DNA of 22,126 nt from CAYWNK01 sp964459495 (GTDB lineage: Bacteria; Planctomycetota; UBA1135; GCA-002686595), in contig CAYWNK010000079.1 in the NCBI GenBank assembly GCA_964459495.1, positions 1-22,126 of the forward strand. Direction: 5' to 3'. Numbering within the stretch: the stretch's first letter is position 1; every line of letters starts with the position of its first letter. This document shows, one piece after another, positions 14,555-21,653 of this stretch. Position numbers and translations under genes: made by a program. The notes beneath the pieces were generated by a model. It worked only from the letters and a program-made list of their open reading frames with translations. It was not told the DNA's origin and did not search any database.

Positions 14555-16501
14555 CTAGGCCTGCTGCGCCCCGGAACGGGTCACGCGCCAGAAGGCCAGG
14601 ACCGCGAACACACAGGCGGCGATCGTCGCCCAGACCCAGGGACCGGCCCACTCGACGCTGCCCGGGATCAGGCTCGTGACTCCGACTGCGGCAAGGCCCG
14701 CCACACCGACGGCCATCAGAGACTCGCCAGCGATCACGCCGGAGGCAAAGAGCACGCCCCGCTGCAGCTTGCGTTCGACCTCGTCCTCGTCCTTCGCCCT
14801 GCGGGTGGCGAAGTGGGCGATCAGACCTCCGAGCAGGATCGGAGTAGCCAGGCCAAAGGGCAGGTACATCCCGACTGCGATCGGCATCAGGTAGGCACGG
14901 AACGCCGAGCCCCGCTTCACCAGGTAGGCGTCGATCACCAGGATCAGGGCCCCGATGCCGGCTCCGTAGCCGATCAGATCCCAGGGCAGTGTGCCGACCC
15001 CCGTGAAGCCCTCAGCCAGGCTCTTGATCAGGCCCGCCTGGGGCGCGGAAAGCTCCCGCCCACCGATGCCGCCCGGGGTGTTCTCGTGCAGCAGCGTCAG
15101 CACCGGCTGCATCACCATGGCCGCGACGACCACGCCAATGACCTGCATGATCTGCTGCCGATAGGGCGTCGCGCCGACCAAGCTGCCGGTCTTAAGGTCG
15201 TTGCAAACGTCGCCGGAGGTACAAGCCACGCAGCAAACGACCGCAGCGACCCCAATGATGGCCACCATGGCATCCATGCCCTCGTTGTAACCAGCGAGGG
15301 CCAGCAGGCCGCCCGTGGCCAACACCGTGGTGATCGCCATGCCCGAGACCGGGCTGTTGGAGTTGCCCACCAGGCCAACGATGTAGCTGGCCACCGCCGT
15401 GAAGAAAAACGCCATGACGACCGCCACGACCGTCGCAATGGCGGTGATGGTGCCGTTGTCGGTGAAGCCAAAGTAAAGCCAGGCGACCAGGGCCACGGCG
15501 ACGCTAACCAGGCCCAGGATGACCGGGGTCGGCAGGTCGCGCTCGTGGGCTGCGACTTCCCCCTTCGACGAGAAACGTTCGATCAACTCGGTCACGGCGC
15601 GCACCAGGCCGTGGCGCACCGCGACGATCGACGACACGCCACCCATCACCATCGCTCCGACGCCCACGTAGCGAATCTGGCCGCTCCAAAGCTGCCAGGC
15701 AGCGTCGACGGCACTGCCCTCATTCGCCGCAAGGGCCGGACCAGCGTCGAAGAGCGGCATGCCGATCAGCCAGGCGAGCCCGCCCCCGATGAAGATCAGG
15801 AGCGACACGTTGAGCCGCACGATCAGGCCCACTGCCACCAGCATCGGGGATGCGTCCCCGCCGAAGTAGTGGATGCGAGAGCCCTGGGCGGACGCCCATT
15901 CAAGCGACGCCGAGATGATCGCAAAGAGCTTCTCGGAGACCTTGAAGAAGGCGCCGAGGGCGGCGCCCATGATCAGCGCACGCGCCGCGCCCTTGTCCGC
16001 AGCGCCCTCATCGCCGGACTCCAGCACCGCCGCGCAGGCGATGCCCTCGGGGTAGGGCAGCTCCGCGTTGTCGACCACAAACACGCGGCGCATCGGGATC
16101 ATGAACAGGATCCCGAGCAAGCCGCCCGCGAGGGCGATGCCGGTTACCGTCAGCCAATCGAACTCGGTCCAGAACCCGACCATCACCAGGGCGGGCATGG
16201 TGAAAATGATGCCTGCGGCCAGGGACTCGCCCGCCGAGGCGCAGGTTTGTACCTGGTTGGCCTCGAGCACCGTGCCGCCCCTCAAGACCATCTTGAAGAA
16301 CAGCATCGCCATCACCGCGGCAGGGATGGAGGCCGAAACGGTCATGCCGGCCTTGAGGCCCACGTAGACATTCGCCGCCCCCATCACGACCGACAGCAGG
16401 AGACCGAGGATGATCACTCGCGGGGTCAGCTCGGCCAATCCGGACCGCCGCGCGTGGATGGCGGCCGGGGACTTGTCTTCGATGGCGGGGGGAACGGTCA
16501 T
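14555..16501 (-). CDS. OPT-family oligopeptide transporter
   Basis: This ~648-residue, very hydrophobic integral membrane protein belongs to the bacterial branch of the OPT (oligopeptide transporter) family. Diagnostic segments are NVYVGLKAGMTVSASIPAAV in the first membrane region, ASAGESLAAGIIFTMPALV, and AELPYPEGIACAAVLESG. GNSNSPVSGMAITTVL and CTSGDVCNDLKTG follow in the second half. About 14-16 transmembrane segments can be seen, as usual for the family. OPT proteins import short peptides or metal-chelator complexes, driven by protons; the substrate here is not determined. Start: ATG at 16501 is preferred over a TTG two codons upstream; neither has a Shine-Dalgarno. It is isolated by hairpins on both sides, so it may form its own transcript. 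Its closeness to hydroxyproline genes suggests uptake of Hyp-containing peptides, as inference only. Confidence 0.92.
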   Translation of the reverse strand: MTVPPAIEDKSPAAIHARRSGLAELTPRVIILGLLLSVVMGAANVYVGLKAGMTVSASIPAAVMAMLFFKMVLRGGTVLEANQVQTCASAGESLAAGIIFTMPALVMVGFWTEFDWLTVTGIALAGGLLGILFMIPMRRVFVVDNAELPYPEGIACAAVLESGDEGAADKGAARALIMGAALGAFFKVSEKLFAIISASLEWASAQGSRIHYFGGDASPMLVAVGLIVRLNVSLLIFIGGGLAWLIGMPLFDAGPALAANEGSAVDAAWQLWSGQIRYVGVGAMVMGGVSSIVAVRHGLVRAVTELIERFSSKGEVAAHERDLPTPVILGLVSVAVALVAWLYFGFTDNGTITAIATVVAVVMAFFFTAVASYIVGLVGNSNSPVSGMAITTVLATGGLLALAGYNEGMDAMVAIIGVAAVVCCVACTSGDVCNDLKTGSLVGATPYRQQIMQVIGVVVAAMVMQPVLTLLHENTPGGIGGRELSAPQAGLIKSLAEGFTGVGTLPWDLIGYGAGIGALILVIDAYLVKRGSAFRAYLMPIAVGMYLPFGLATPILLGGLIAHFATRRAKDEDEVERKLQRGVLFASGVIAGESLMAVGVAGLAAVGVTSLIPGSVEWAGPWVWATIAACVFAVLAFWRVTRSGAQQA

Positions 16502-16520
16502 GTCCAAAGACTACAAATGA

Positions 16521-16562
16521 GCCGGCGCCGGCGCCCGCAGGAAGCGGGGCGCCGGCGCCGGC
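16521..16562 (-). terminator. Long GC-rich hairpin between the HtrA and OPT genes
   Basis: GCCGGCGCCGGCGCCCGC (16521-16538) pairs with GCGGGGCGCCGGCGCCGGC (16544-16562) with a single bulged base and a 5-nt loop, giving an exceptionally stable stem of about 18 bp. On the minus strand it follows the HtrA stop by 48 bp and precedes the transporter start by 19 bp. It is probably the terminator of the HtrA transcript; the bases after it (TCATTTGTAGTCTT) are only weakly T-rich. It could alternatively act in the transporter leader. Confidence 0.6.
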
Positions 16563-16610
16563 CGGGCTGAATGGGTGTCTGGAGGGCGGTGGGTCCCCGC
16601 TCGCTTCCCC

Positions 16611-17717
16611 CTAGCGCCGTCGCTTCTGCTGCTCGGAGCCAGCTGGGGGCCGTTCGCCCAGGGTCACCTGCAGCTTGACGATCTCCCCGGCCCGCAGCAC
16701 CTCGATCGGCACCGTCGCACCAGGCTCCAGTCGGGCTACGTCGGCCAGCAGGCGCTGCATCTCGGTCACATCCTTGCCGTTCAGGGAGTGGATCAGATCA
16801 CCGGAGCGCAGACTCGCCTGAGCCCCGGGACTGCCGGGCCACACCTCGAGGATGGTGACGGTGCTCTCGCCGGTGTAGCCAGCAAACAGGGCCTTAGGAC
16901 TGCGAGTTTCCCTCAGGTTCACACCCAGGAAGCCGCGGCGCACGCTGCCCAGCTCGAGGATGTCGTCGAGAACCTCCTCCGCCTGGGCCGAGGGAATCGC
17001 AAAGCCCACGCCCTGCCCGTTCAGGCGGGCGTCGAGCACGGCGGTATTGATGCCGATCACGCGGCCATCGCGGTCGACGAGCGGTCCGCCGGAGTTGCCC
17101 GGGTTGATCGCGGCGTCGGTTTGGATGAAGTCTTCGTAGAAGGTCAGGCCGAGCTCGCGGCCCAGACCGCTGACGATGCCGGCCGTGACCGTGTGGCCCA
17201 GACCCAGGGGGTTGCCCACTGCAATCGCCCACTCGCCCACGTTCGGCTTGTCCTCACGCAGCGGGAGGGGGCGCAGGTCCGCGTCTTTCACGCGCAGCAC
17301 CGCCAGGTCGGACTCGGGGTCGGTGCCCACGATCTCGGCGGACATCCTGCGCTCGCCGTCTAGGACCACGCGCACACTGTCCGCGACCGCGACCACGTGG
17401 TTATTGGTCAGCACGATGCCGCCCTCGCGCGCCACGAAACCCGAACCCTGACCGAGCAGCTTGCCCTCGCTTGAAATCGACTCGACCCGCAGGACCGAGG
17501 ACCCGACCTGATTGGCGAGATCTTGGAAGTCGTCGGCGAGGCTGAGCCGGCTGGGGACCGCCGACTGGGGGGCGAAAGGGACGGCCTGCACCGGGAAGAT
17601 CCGGGCCATGCCCGCGCCAAGCAGGATCAGGGAGAGGCTACCGATGGGCTTTAGATTCATGGTTCTGTGCGGATGAGCTGTGCGGCGGAAAAAGCGCCGT
17701 GCTTTCTTTTCGGCCAT
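16611..17717 (-). CDS. HtrA/DegP-type serine protease with one PDZ domain
   Basis: From the ATG at 17717, preceded at 6 nt by AAGAAGGG (complement of 17724-17731), the protein has 368 residues. A basic N-terminal stretch precedes a hydrophobic segment (about 24-38), so it is membrane-anchored or exported to the periplasm. The trypsin-like domain has the full triad: His107 (TNNHVV), Asp137 (ESDLAVL) and Ser209 (NPGNSGGPL). A single PDZ domain fills about residues 262-355 (GFLGVNL, then SGDLIHSLNGKDV). One PDZ is like DegS-type or short HtrA proteins; DegP has two. Such proteases degrade misfolded envelope proteins or act in stress signalling. Start alternatives are an upstream ATG at 17798 with no ribosome binding site, or an internal Met20. 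A phased direct repeat lies just upstream (17750-17781). Confidence 0.92.
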   Translation of the reverse strand: MAEKKARRFFRRTAHPHRTMNLKPIGSLSLILLGAGMARIFPVQAVPFAPQSAVPSRLSLADDFQDLANQVGSSVLRVESISSEGKLLGQGSGFVAREGGIVLTNNHVVAVADSVRVVLDGERRMSAEIVGTDPESDLAVLRVKDADLRPLPLREDKPNVGEWAIAVGNPLGLGHTVTAGIVSGLGRELGLTFYEDFIQTDAAINPGNSGGPLVDRDGRVIGINTAVLDARLNGQGVGFAIPSAQAEEVLDDILELGSVRRGFLGVNLRETRSPKALFAGYTGESTVTILEVWPGSPGAQASLRSGDLIHSLNGKDVTEMQRLLADVARLEPGATVPIEVLRAGEIVKLQVTLGERPPAGSEQQKRRR

Positions 17718-17749
17718 CGGCCGCCCTTCTTGGGGCGCCCTACATAAGG

Positions 17750-17781
17750 CTTGCGCACGGCGGATAGGTCCTTGCGCACGG
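17750..17781 (-). promoter_or_regulatory. Phased 11-bp direct repeats upstream of the HtrA-type gene
   Basis: CTTGCGCACGG occurs twice (17750-17760 and 17771-17781), identical in all 11 bases and separated by 10 bp, so the repeat period is 21 bp, two turns of the helix. The nearer copy is 33 bp upstream of the gene start. Tandem identical half-sites at this phasing are typical of response-regulator or similar dimer-binding sites. The remaining part of the 123-bp gap (17718-17840) shows nothing else clear. Confidence 0.4.
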
Positions 17782-17840
17782 GGCGGGGCCCCATTCATGT
17801 ACGGATTGTTCAGGCATCGCCGCCCTGGCCAACCGGCGTC

Positions 17841-18692
17841 TCACGCATCCGGCGCCAGGCGGGCGAGGACATCTCCCCCATCCACCTGGGCCTCTTCCCA
17901 GAGCACGCGCCCCTCCATGCCCCCGGCCACGGTGAGCACCTGGCCGCTGACGTGGCGCGCGCTCACCGGCGAGGACAGCATCACGAGGCTGCGCGCGATG
18001 TCGATCGCCCGCGCGAGCTGCCGCACCGGCATCGTGCGCACCACTCGCTGGACGACGCCGGGATCGGAGATGTTGCGCTTGGTCATATCGGTCACCGTCC
18101 AACCAGGCTCGACCACGTTCACGCGGCCATAGGGGTCCAGCGACACGATCTCGTTCTTCAGCGTCAGCATCAAACCCACCAGGCCTGCCTTGCTAGCCGC
18201 GTAGTCGGAATGCCCCTTCTCTCCGAAGCGGCCCGCGGTCGAGCCCGTGAAGAGCAGGCAGGCGCCGTCCCCGTCGTCCCGGGGCCCCACCGCCGCGAGC
18301 TGCTTCAGGAATGCGCGTGCGGTCCATACCGAGCCCAATAGGTTCACTTCGACGACCGCGCGGATGCGCTCCTCGTCCAACTCCGCCAGGGTGAGGTCCC
18401 CCGGCGGCCAGATCCCCGCGTTCGCGACGCAGACGTCCACACGCCCGAACGCGTCCGTCGCCTGGGCGAAGGCCGCCTCGAGCTGGGCGGGGTCGGTGAT
18501 GTCGGCCTTGACGGCCATCGCCCGCTCACGCCAGGACTGCTCGTCCAGCCAGGACGAAAGCTCGTCCCATTGGCGCTGGCCGTGGAGCACGAGCCGCGCG
18601 CCCTCCGCGGCGAAAGCCTCCGCCGCCGCCCGCCCGATGCCACCGGACGCACCGGTGAGAAAAACCACCTTGTTGTCGAGCCGAAGATCCAT
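17841..18692 (-). CDS. SDR-family oxidoreductase
   Basis: This 283-residue protein is a classical short-chain dehydrogenase/reductase. It has the NAD(P)-binding TGASGGIG at residues 13-20, the NAG motif at 91-93, Asn117, Ser151 and the catalytic Tyr164-x3-Lys168 (DYAASKAG). The C-terminal GQVLTVAGGMEG is the usual SDR tail. The length is slightly above the typical ~250 because of an insertion near residues 133-145 and a longer C-terminus. Substrate cannot be inferred. It begins 12 bp after the molybdopterin oxidoreductase stop on the same strand and is presumably the last gene of that operon, which suggests they act on related metabolites. Start ATG at 18692 is preceded by a weak GGGA. Confidence 0.92.
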   Translation of the reverse strand: MDLRLDNKVVFLTGASGGIGRAAAEAFAAEGARLVLHGQRQWDELSSWLDEQSWRERAMAVKADITDPAQLEAAFAQATDAFGRVDVCVANAGIWPPGDLTLAELDEERIRAVVEVNLLGSVWTARAFLKQLAAVGPRDDGDGACLLFTGSTAGRFGEKGHSDYAASKAGLVGLMLTLKNEIVSLDPYGRVNVVEPGWTVTDMTKRNISDPGVVQRVVRTMPVRQLARAIDIARSLVMLSSPVSARHVSGQVLTVAGGMEGRVLWEEAQVDGGDVLARLAPDA

Positions 18693-18704
18693 AGGTTCCC
18701 GAAG

Positions 18705-20723
18705 CTAACCGATGTCGACCCGCACGCTGTAGAGCACGTTGCCGCCGCCCAGGTCCGAGATCTCCGGGCTCGCCAGGACGTTGATCCCGGCCCCCTCGGA
18801 AATGGCGGCTTCATCGGGGAAGCCGTCCACGCGCACCAGCCCGCGCGGCATGTGCTCGCATAGCGCCACCGGCAGGGTGAGCGCTCCGTAGACGTTGTGC
18901 AGGCGCGCCGCCGCCCCGGGCTCCAGCCCCAGGTCCGCCGCGTCGTCCGGATGCAGGTGCGCCACCGGCTCGCCGGCGCGCGCCATGTGCCGTGTCGAGT
19001 GCGCGTAGGTCGAGTTGTGGGTCGCGATCGAGGGCGCGGACACCAGACCAAAACGCCCGTTCATTCCCGCCCCGTCGTCGGGGACCCAGTCCGCCATCGC
19101 GGAGGTCCCGAGCTTCACCAGCGCCGGATCGACCAGCTGCACCAAGCCGCTTGGCGTGCCGTGCCCCGCGCGCCGCAGGGGCTGCAGATCGTCCAGCTGC
19201 ACGGGCTCGCCGGCGCGCAGCCGCTCGAGCTCCTCCCCGACGAAGCGCTCCCGGTTGCTGTTCAGCACCAGCTCCACCAGGTCCGCTTCATTGTGATCCC
19301 ATACTTCGGGGTCGAGCCCAAGTCGCTCGCCCAGCGAGCGGAACGTCGCCACGTTGCTGCGCGCCTCGCCCCGCGGCCGGCACGCCGCACGGCCGACCTG
19401 CATGACGCGATGCCCGTAGCTCTTGTAGACGTCGGTCTGCTCGACGAAGGCCGCCGCCGGCAGCACCACGTCAGCCAGCTTGGCCGTCTCCGTCATGAAC
19501 AGCTCGTGCACGACCAGAAACATGTCGTCCCGTGCCAGGCCCGCGCGCACCCGCCCCGAGTCCGGCACGGTGACGGCCGGGTTGTGGCCGTACACGACCG
19601 CCGCGTGGAATCGCCCATCCACAAGCGTGCGCCCGAGGCCGACGTGGCTCACCTTCGGCGGACGTTCCTCGCCCTCGGGTCGGAAGCGCTCGCCCTCGAG
19701 CTCATCGGTGGAGATATCGAAGTGATCGCCGCTCTCCCAGTGCACGCCGTCCGCCGCGCCGAGCACCGCGGCCAAACTGCAGACCGCGCGTACCGACATG
19801 CCACCGTTCCGCCGCCTGCCAAAGCCGACGCCCAGCTTGAAGAGCGGGGCGCGCGCGCCGTGCAGATCGGCCGCGAGCGAGCGCAGACTGTCCGCCTTCA
19901 CCCCGCTGCCTGCCTCGACCTCGTCCGCCCCAAAACGCCCCGCCACGTGGGCGCGGAACTCGGCGGCCCCGAAGCAGCGTTCCTTCAGGTAGTCCAGGTC
20001 CGCCGCGCGCTCCTCGAACGCCAGCGCCGTCAGCCCCAGCGCCAAAAGCGCATCGCTGCCCGGCTCCACGATCAGAGACTTGCCGCCCCACTGCTCGATC
20101 AGCCGCACGGTCTCTGTGCGCCAGATGTCGATCACCCAGAGCTTGGCTCCACGCTGGGCCGCGCGCTTGAGTCGGGGCAGGAGGTGCTGGTTGGTGCGCC
20201 GTGCGTCGCATCCCCAGACCAGCACCACGTCGGCGTCTTCCATGGCTACGACCATGTCCGGCCCGATGCACGCGCCGAGCACGGCCACATAGCCGGCCTC
20301 AGCGGTCGAATCGCAGATCGTCCCGTCGGTCTCCGTGCAGCCCAGCGCGTGCAGTACCCTCATCGGGAACTTGCGCGCCACCAGCCCCATGCTGCCGCCG
20401 TAGGACAGGGCGAGGAGATCGGGCCCGCTCACCTCGCCGAGACGCTCGGCGGTCACGCCGAGCGCGCGGTCCCAGCTCACCTCGTCGAAGCCCCCGCGCG
20501 CGTTGCGCAGGAGCGGCTTGCTCAGCCGGTTCTCCGCCGTCACGACATCGCCGAAGTTCGAGGTCTTGCCGCACAGCGCCCCTTTGGACCAGGGATGCTC
20601 GGGATTGCCGCGCACCCGCACGAAGTCCCCGGCGCCATCGGTTTCCACCAGAACCCCGCAGGCGTCCGGGCAGTCCAGCGGACAAGCCGTCGGATGCAGG
20701 CCTGAAGCGTCCCCAGCCCCCAT
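18705..20723 (-). CDS. Molybdopterin oxidoreductase (formate dehydrogenase-like, FdhF/BisC superfamily)
   Basis: From the ATG at 20723 the protein has 672 residues and no Tat signal, so it should be cytoplasmic. The N-terminus holds a [4Fe-4S] motif, CPLDCPDAC with Cys14, Cys18, Cys22 and the fourth Cys51 (GALCGK). Cys137 (TICDST) aligns by pattern with the molybdenum-ligating selenocysteine 140 of E. coli FdhF. The middle part has the two MGD-binding Mo domains (VWGCDARRTNQHLLPRLK; YGHNPAVTVPDS) and the C-terminal ~120 residues are the dinucleotide-binding domain (HSTRHMARAG, HLHPDDAADLGLEPG). No ferredoxin or NADH-binding subunit is encoded nearby, so its electron partner is unknown. The substrate is not predictable. 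An in-frame extension upstream to 20858 runs inside the lipoprotein gene and is rejected. Its ATG overlaps the upstream stop by one base (TGATG), indicating translational coupling. Confidence 0.9.
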   Translation of the reverse strand: MGAGDASGLHPTACPLDCPDACGVLVETDGAGDFVRVRGNPEHPWSKGALCGKTSNFGDVVTAENRLSKPLLRNARGGFDEVSWDRALGVTAERLGEVSGPDLLALSYGGSMGLVARKFPMRVLHALGCTETDGTICDSTAEAGYVAVLGACIGPDMVVAMEDADVVLVWGCDARRTNQHLLPRLKRAAQRGAKLWVIDIWRTETVRLIEQWGGKSLIVEPGSDALLALGLTALAFEERAADLDYLKERCFGAAEFRAHVAGRFGADEVEAGSGVKADSLRSLAADLHGARAPLFKLGVGFGRRRNGGMSVRAVCSLAAVLGAADGVHWESGDHFDISTDELEGERFRPEGEERPPKVSHVGLGRTLVDGRFHAAVVYGHNPAVTVPDSGRVRAGLARDDMFLVVHELFMTETAKLADVVLPAAAFVEQTDVYKSYGHRVMQVGRAACRPRGEARSNVATFRSLGERLGLDPEVWDHNEADLVELVLNSNRERFVGEELERLRAGEPVQLDDLQPLRRAGHGTPSGLVQLVDPALVKLGTSAMADWVPDDGAGMNGRFGLVSAPSIATHNSTYAHSTRHMARAGEPVAHLHPDDAADLGLEPGAAARLHNVYGALTLPVALCEHMPRGLVRVDGFPDEAAISEGAGINVLASPEISDLGGGNVLYSVRVDIG

Positions 20724-21178
20724 CAGGCTCCCCCCCGTGGATCGAGCAGGTCCACGTCCTGGGGCCGCGCGGGCCCGTCTTCGGCTTCGATGGGCAGCAG
20801 CTCTTCGAGCCAGCCCTCCTTGAATTCGACAAGCTTCCAGTCCGCGTCGAAGAAGCACACGATGCCGCGCAGTGCGACACGCTCACTGGTGTAGCGCAGG
20901 TTGGCGTTGAAGCCTTTCCCCACGGGCACCGAAGCGGAGATGTTCCAGCCGTGGTCGCGCCGCGCGCCCCACGCCATGGCTGCCCCCTTGCCGAGTTCCC
21001 GCACGAAGAGCGGCGCCCCCAGACCCGCGAGGCAGTGCTCCAGGTCGCTCTCTCCGACGACCAGGGAATCGATGACCTCACGCCGCGGCGGCGTCTCGAT
21101 GTCGAAGCGCTCGTAGTCCCCCGATACACAACCCGCGGCTGCAAGGGCCAGGGGCAACATGGCAAGCGCCCGAATCAC
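20723..21178 (-). CDS. Small lipoprotein, divergent BamE-like fold candidate
   Basis: This 151-residue protein starts at GTG 21178, overlapping the upstream stop (GTGA). It has a lipoprotein signal peptide ending in the lipobox LAAAGC with Cys17. An ATG six codons downstream would leave only 10 residues before the cysteine, so the GTG is preferred. The mature part contains the pattern Val-x-Gly-Glu-Ser-Asp-Leu-x-x-Cys-Leu-x-x-Leu-Gly-x-Pro and, later, VALRGIVCFFDADWKL. This same order is seen in the neighbouring lipoprotein and recalls BamE/SmpA-like folds (G-x-T-x-x-(D/E)-V...LG-x-P, then a strand ending in FxD/FFD). Precise function is unknown; an envelope location is likely. It is coupled to the molybdoenzyme gene downstream. 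Confidence 0.75.
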   Translation of the reverse strand: MIRALAMLPLALAAAGCVSGDYERFDIETPPRREVIDSLVVGESDLEHCLAGLGAPLFVRELGKGAAMAWGARRDHGWNISASVPVGKGFNANLRYTSERVALRGIVCFFDADWKLVEFKEGWLEELLPIEAEDGPARPQDVDLLDPRGGA

Positions 21179-21564
21179 TCGTCGTCCTCACCCAACAGGG
21201 GCAGCTCGTACTGCGCGTTCTTCGCCTCGAAGGTCGAGCCCACGTGGGTCAGCATCTCGTCCTCGTCGAAGAACACCCAGATCCGGTCCGAACGGGCGTC
21301 CACGCCGCGCAGCCCGAAGAGAATCAGCCAAAGGCCGGTCTGCTTCTCGGTGCGCCGATCGTACTTGTAGGCAGAACGCCGCCCGAGCTGCACGACCTCG
21401 GTCGGCCCCCCAAGCACCCCGACGACATCCGCGGCCGTGTGAACGCCGGGCTGCAGCTGGGCCACAGCCTCAGGCAGAATCACCTCGTTGGTGTCGGACC
21501 GCGAGAGCAAGCACGACGAACAAAGGGGCACGAGTAATAGCGAGAGCTGCAGGGAGGCGCGCAT
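21175..21564 (-). CDS. Small BamE/SmpA-like lipoprotein
   Basis: From the ATG at 21564 the product has 129 residues. A TTG at 21585 would add seven residues before a normal signal peptide and is less likely. The signal sequence MRASLQLSLLLVPLCSSC suggests lipidation at Cys18, though the lipobox (CSS before Cys) is imperfect. The mature part follows the BamE/SmpA pattern: LQPGVHTAADVVGVLGGPTEV (residues ~43-63), then a strand YKYDRR and a late strand DRIWVFFDEDEMLTHVG. In proteobacteria BamE belongs to the outer-membrane assembly complex, but many lipoproteins share the fold with other roles. It is the first gene of a unit with the next lipoprotein, the molybdoenzyme and the SDR, and its stop overlaps the next start by 4 bp. 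Confidence 0.78.
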   Translation of the reverse strand: MRASLQLSLLLVPLCSSCLLSRSDTNEVILPEAVAQLQPGVHTAADVVGVLGGPTEVVQLGRRSAYKYDRRTEKQTGLWLILFGLRGVDARSDRIWVFFDEDEMLTHVGSTFEAKNAQYELPLLGEDDE

Positions 21565-21615
21565 GGATGGCGAGGGGGTGGACAAACCTTGGATTCAGCG
21601 AAGCCCTAGTCTGGG

Positions 21616-21653
21616 GCCCGGCCGCCCGCCGGGCGAGCACGGAAGGACAGTCC
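21616..21653 (-). terminator. Terminator-like repeats after the glycosyltransferase gene
   Basis: Between the glycosyltransferase stop (21654) and the lipoprotein operon, GCCCGG (21616-21621) and CCGGGC (21629-21634) form a 6-bp stem around a 7-nt loop. The palindrome AAGGACAGTCCTT lies immediately after the stop, and GTGTGCC-TCCC-GGCACAC (21663-21680) is a further perfect hairpin in the last codons. Together they suggest transcript termination here, without a U-tract. The same 90-bp gap must hold the promoter of the lipoprotein operon, which I could not place. Confidence 0.4.

Noticed and set aside
14543..16570. 675-codon plus-strand frame opposite the OPT transporter
   Set aside because: The translation is a His/Asp/Gly/Arg-rich string typical of antisense to a hydrophobic membrane protein; the minus strand has clear OPT motifs.
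18897..20705. 602-codon plus-strand frame opposite the molybdopterin oxidoreductase
   Set aside because: Arg/His/Val/Gln-rich with no motif, entirely antisense to a well-supported enzyme.
20724..20858. N-terminal extension of the molybdopterin oxidoreductase
   Set aside because: It lies within the lipoprotein gene in another frame and is Arg/Ala-rich; the normal Fe-S motif follows directly after the ATG at 20723, which overlaps the upstream stop.
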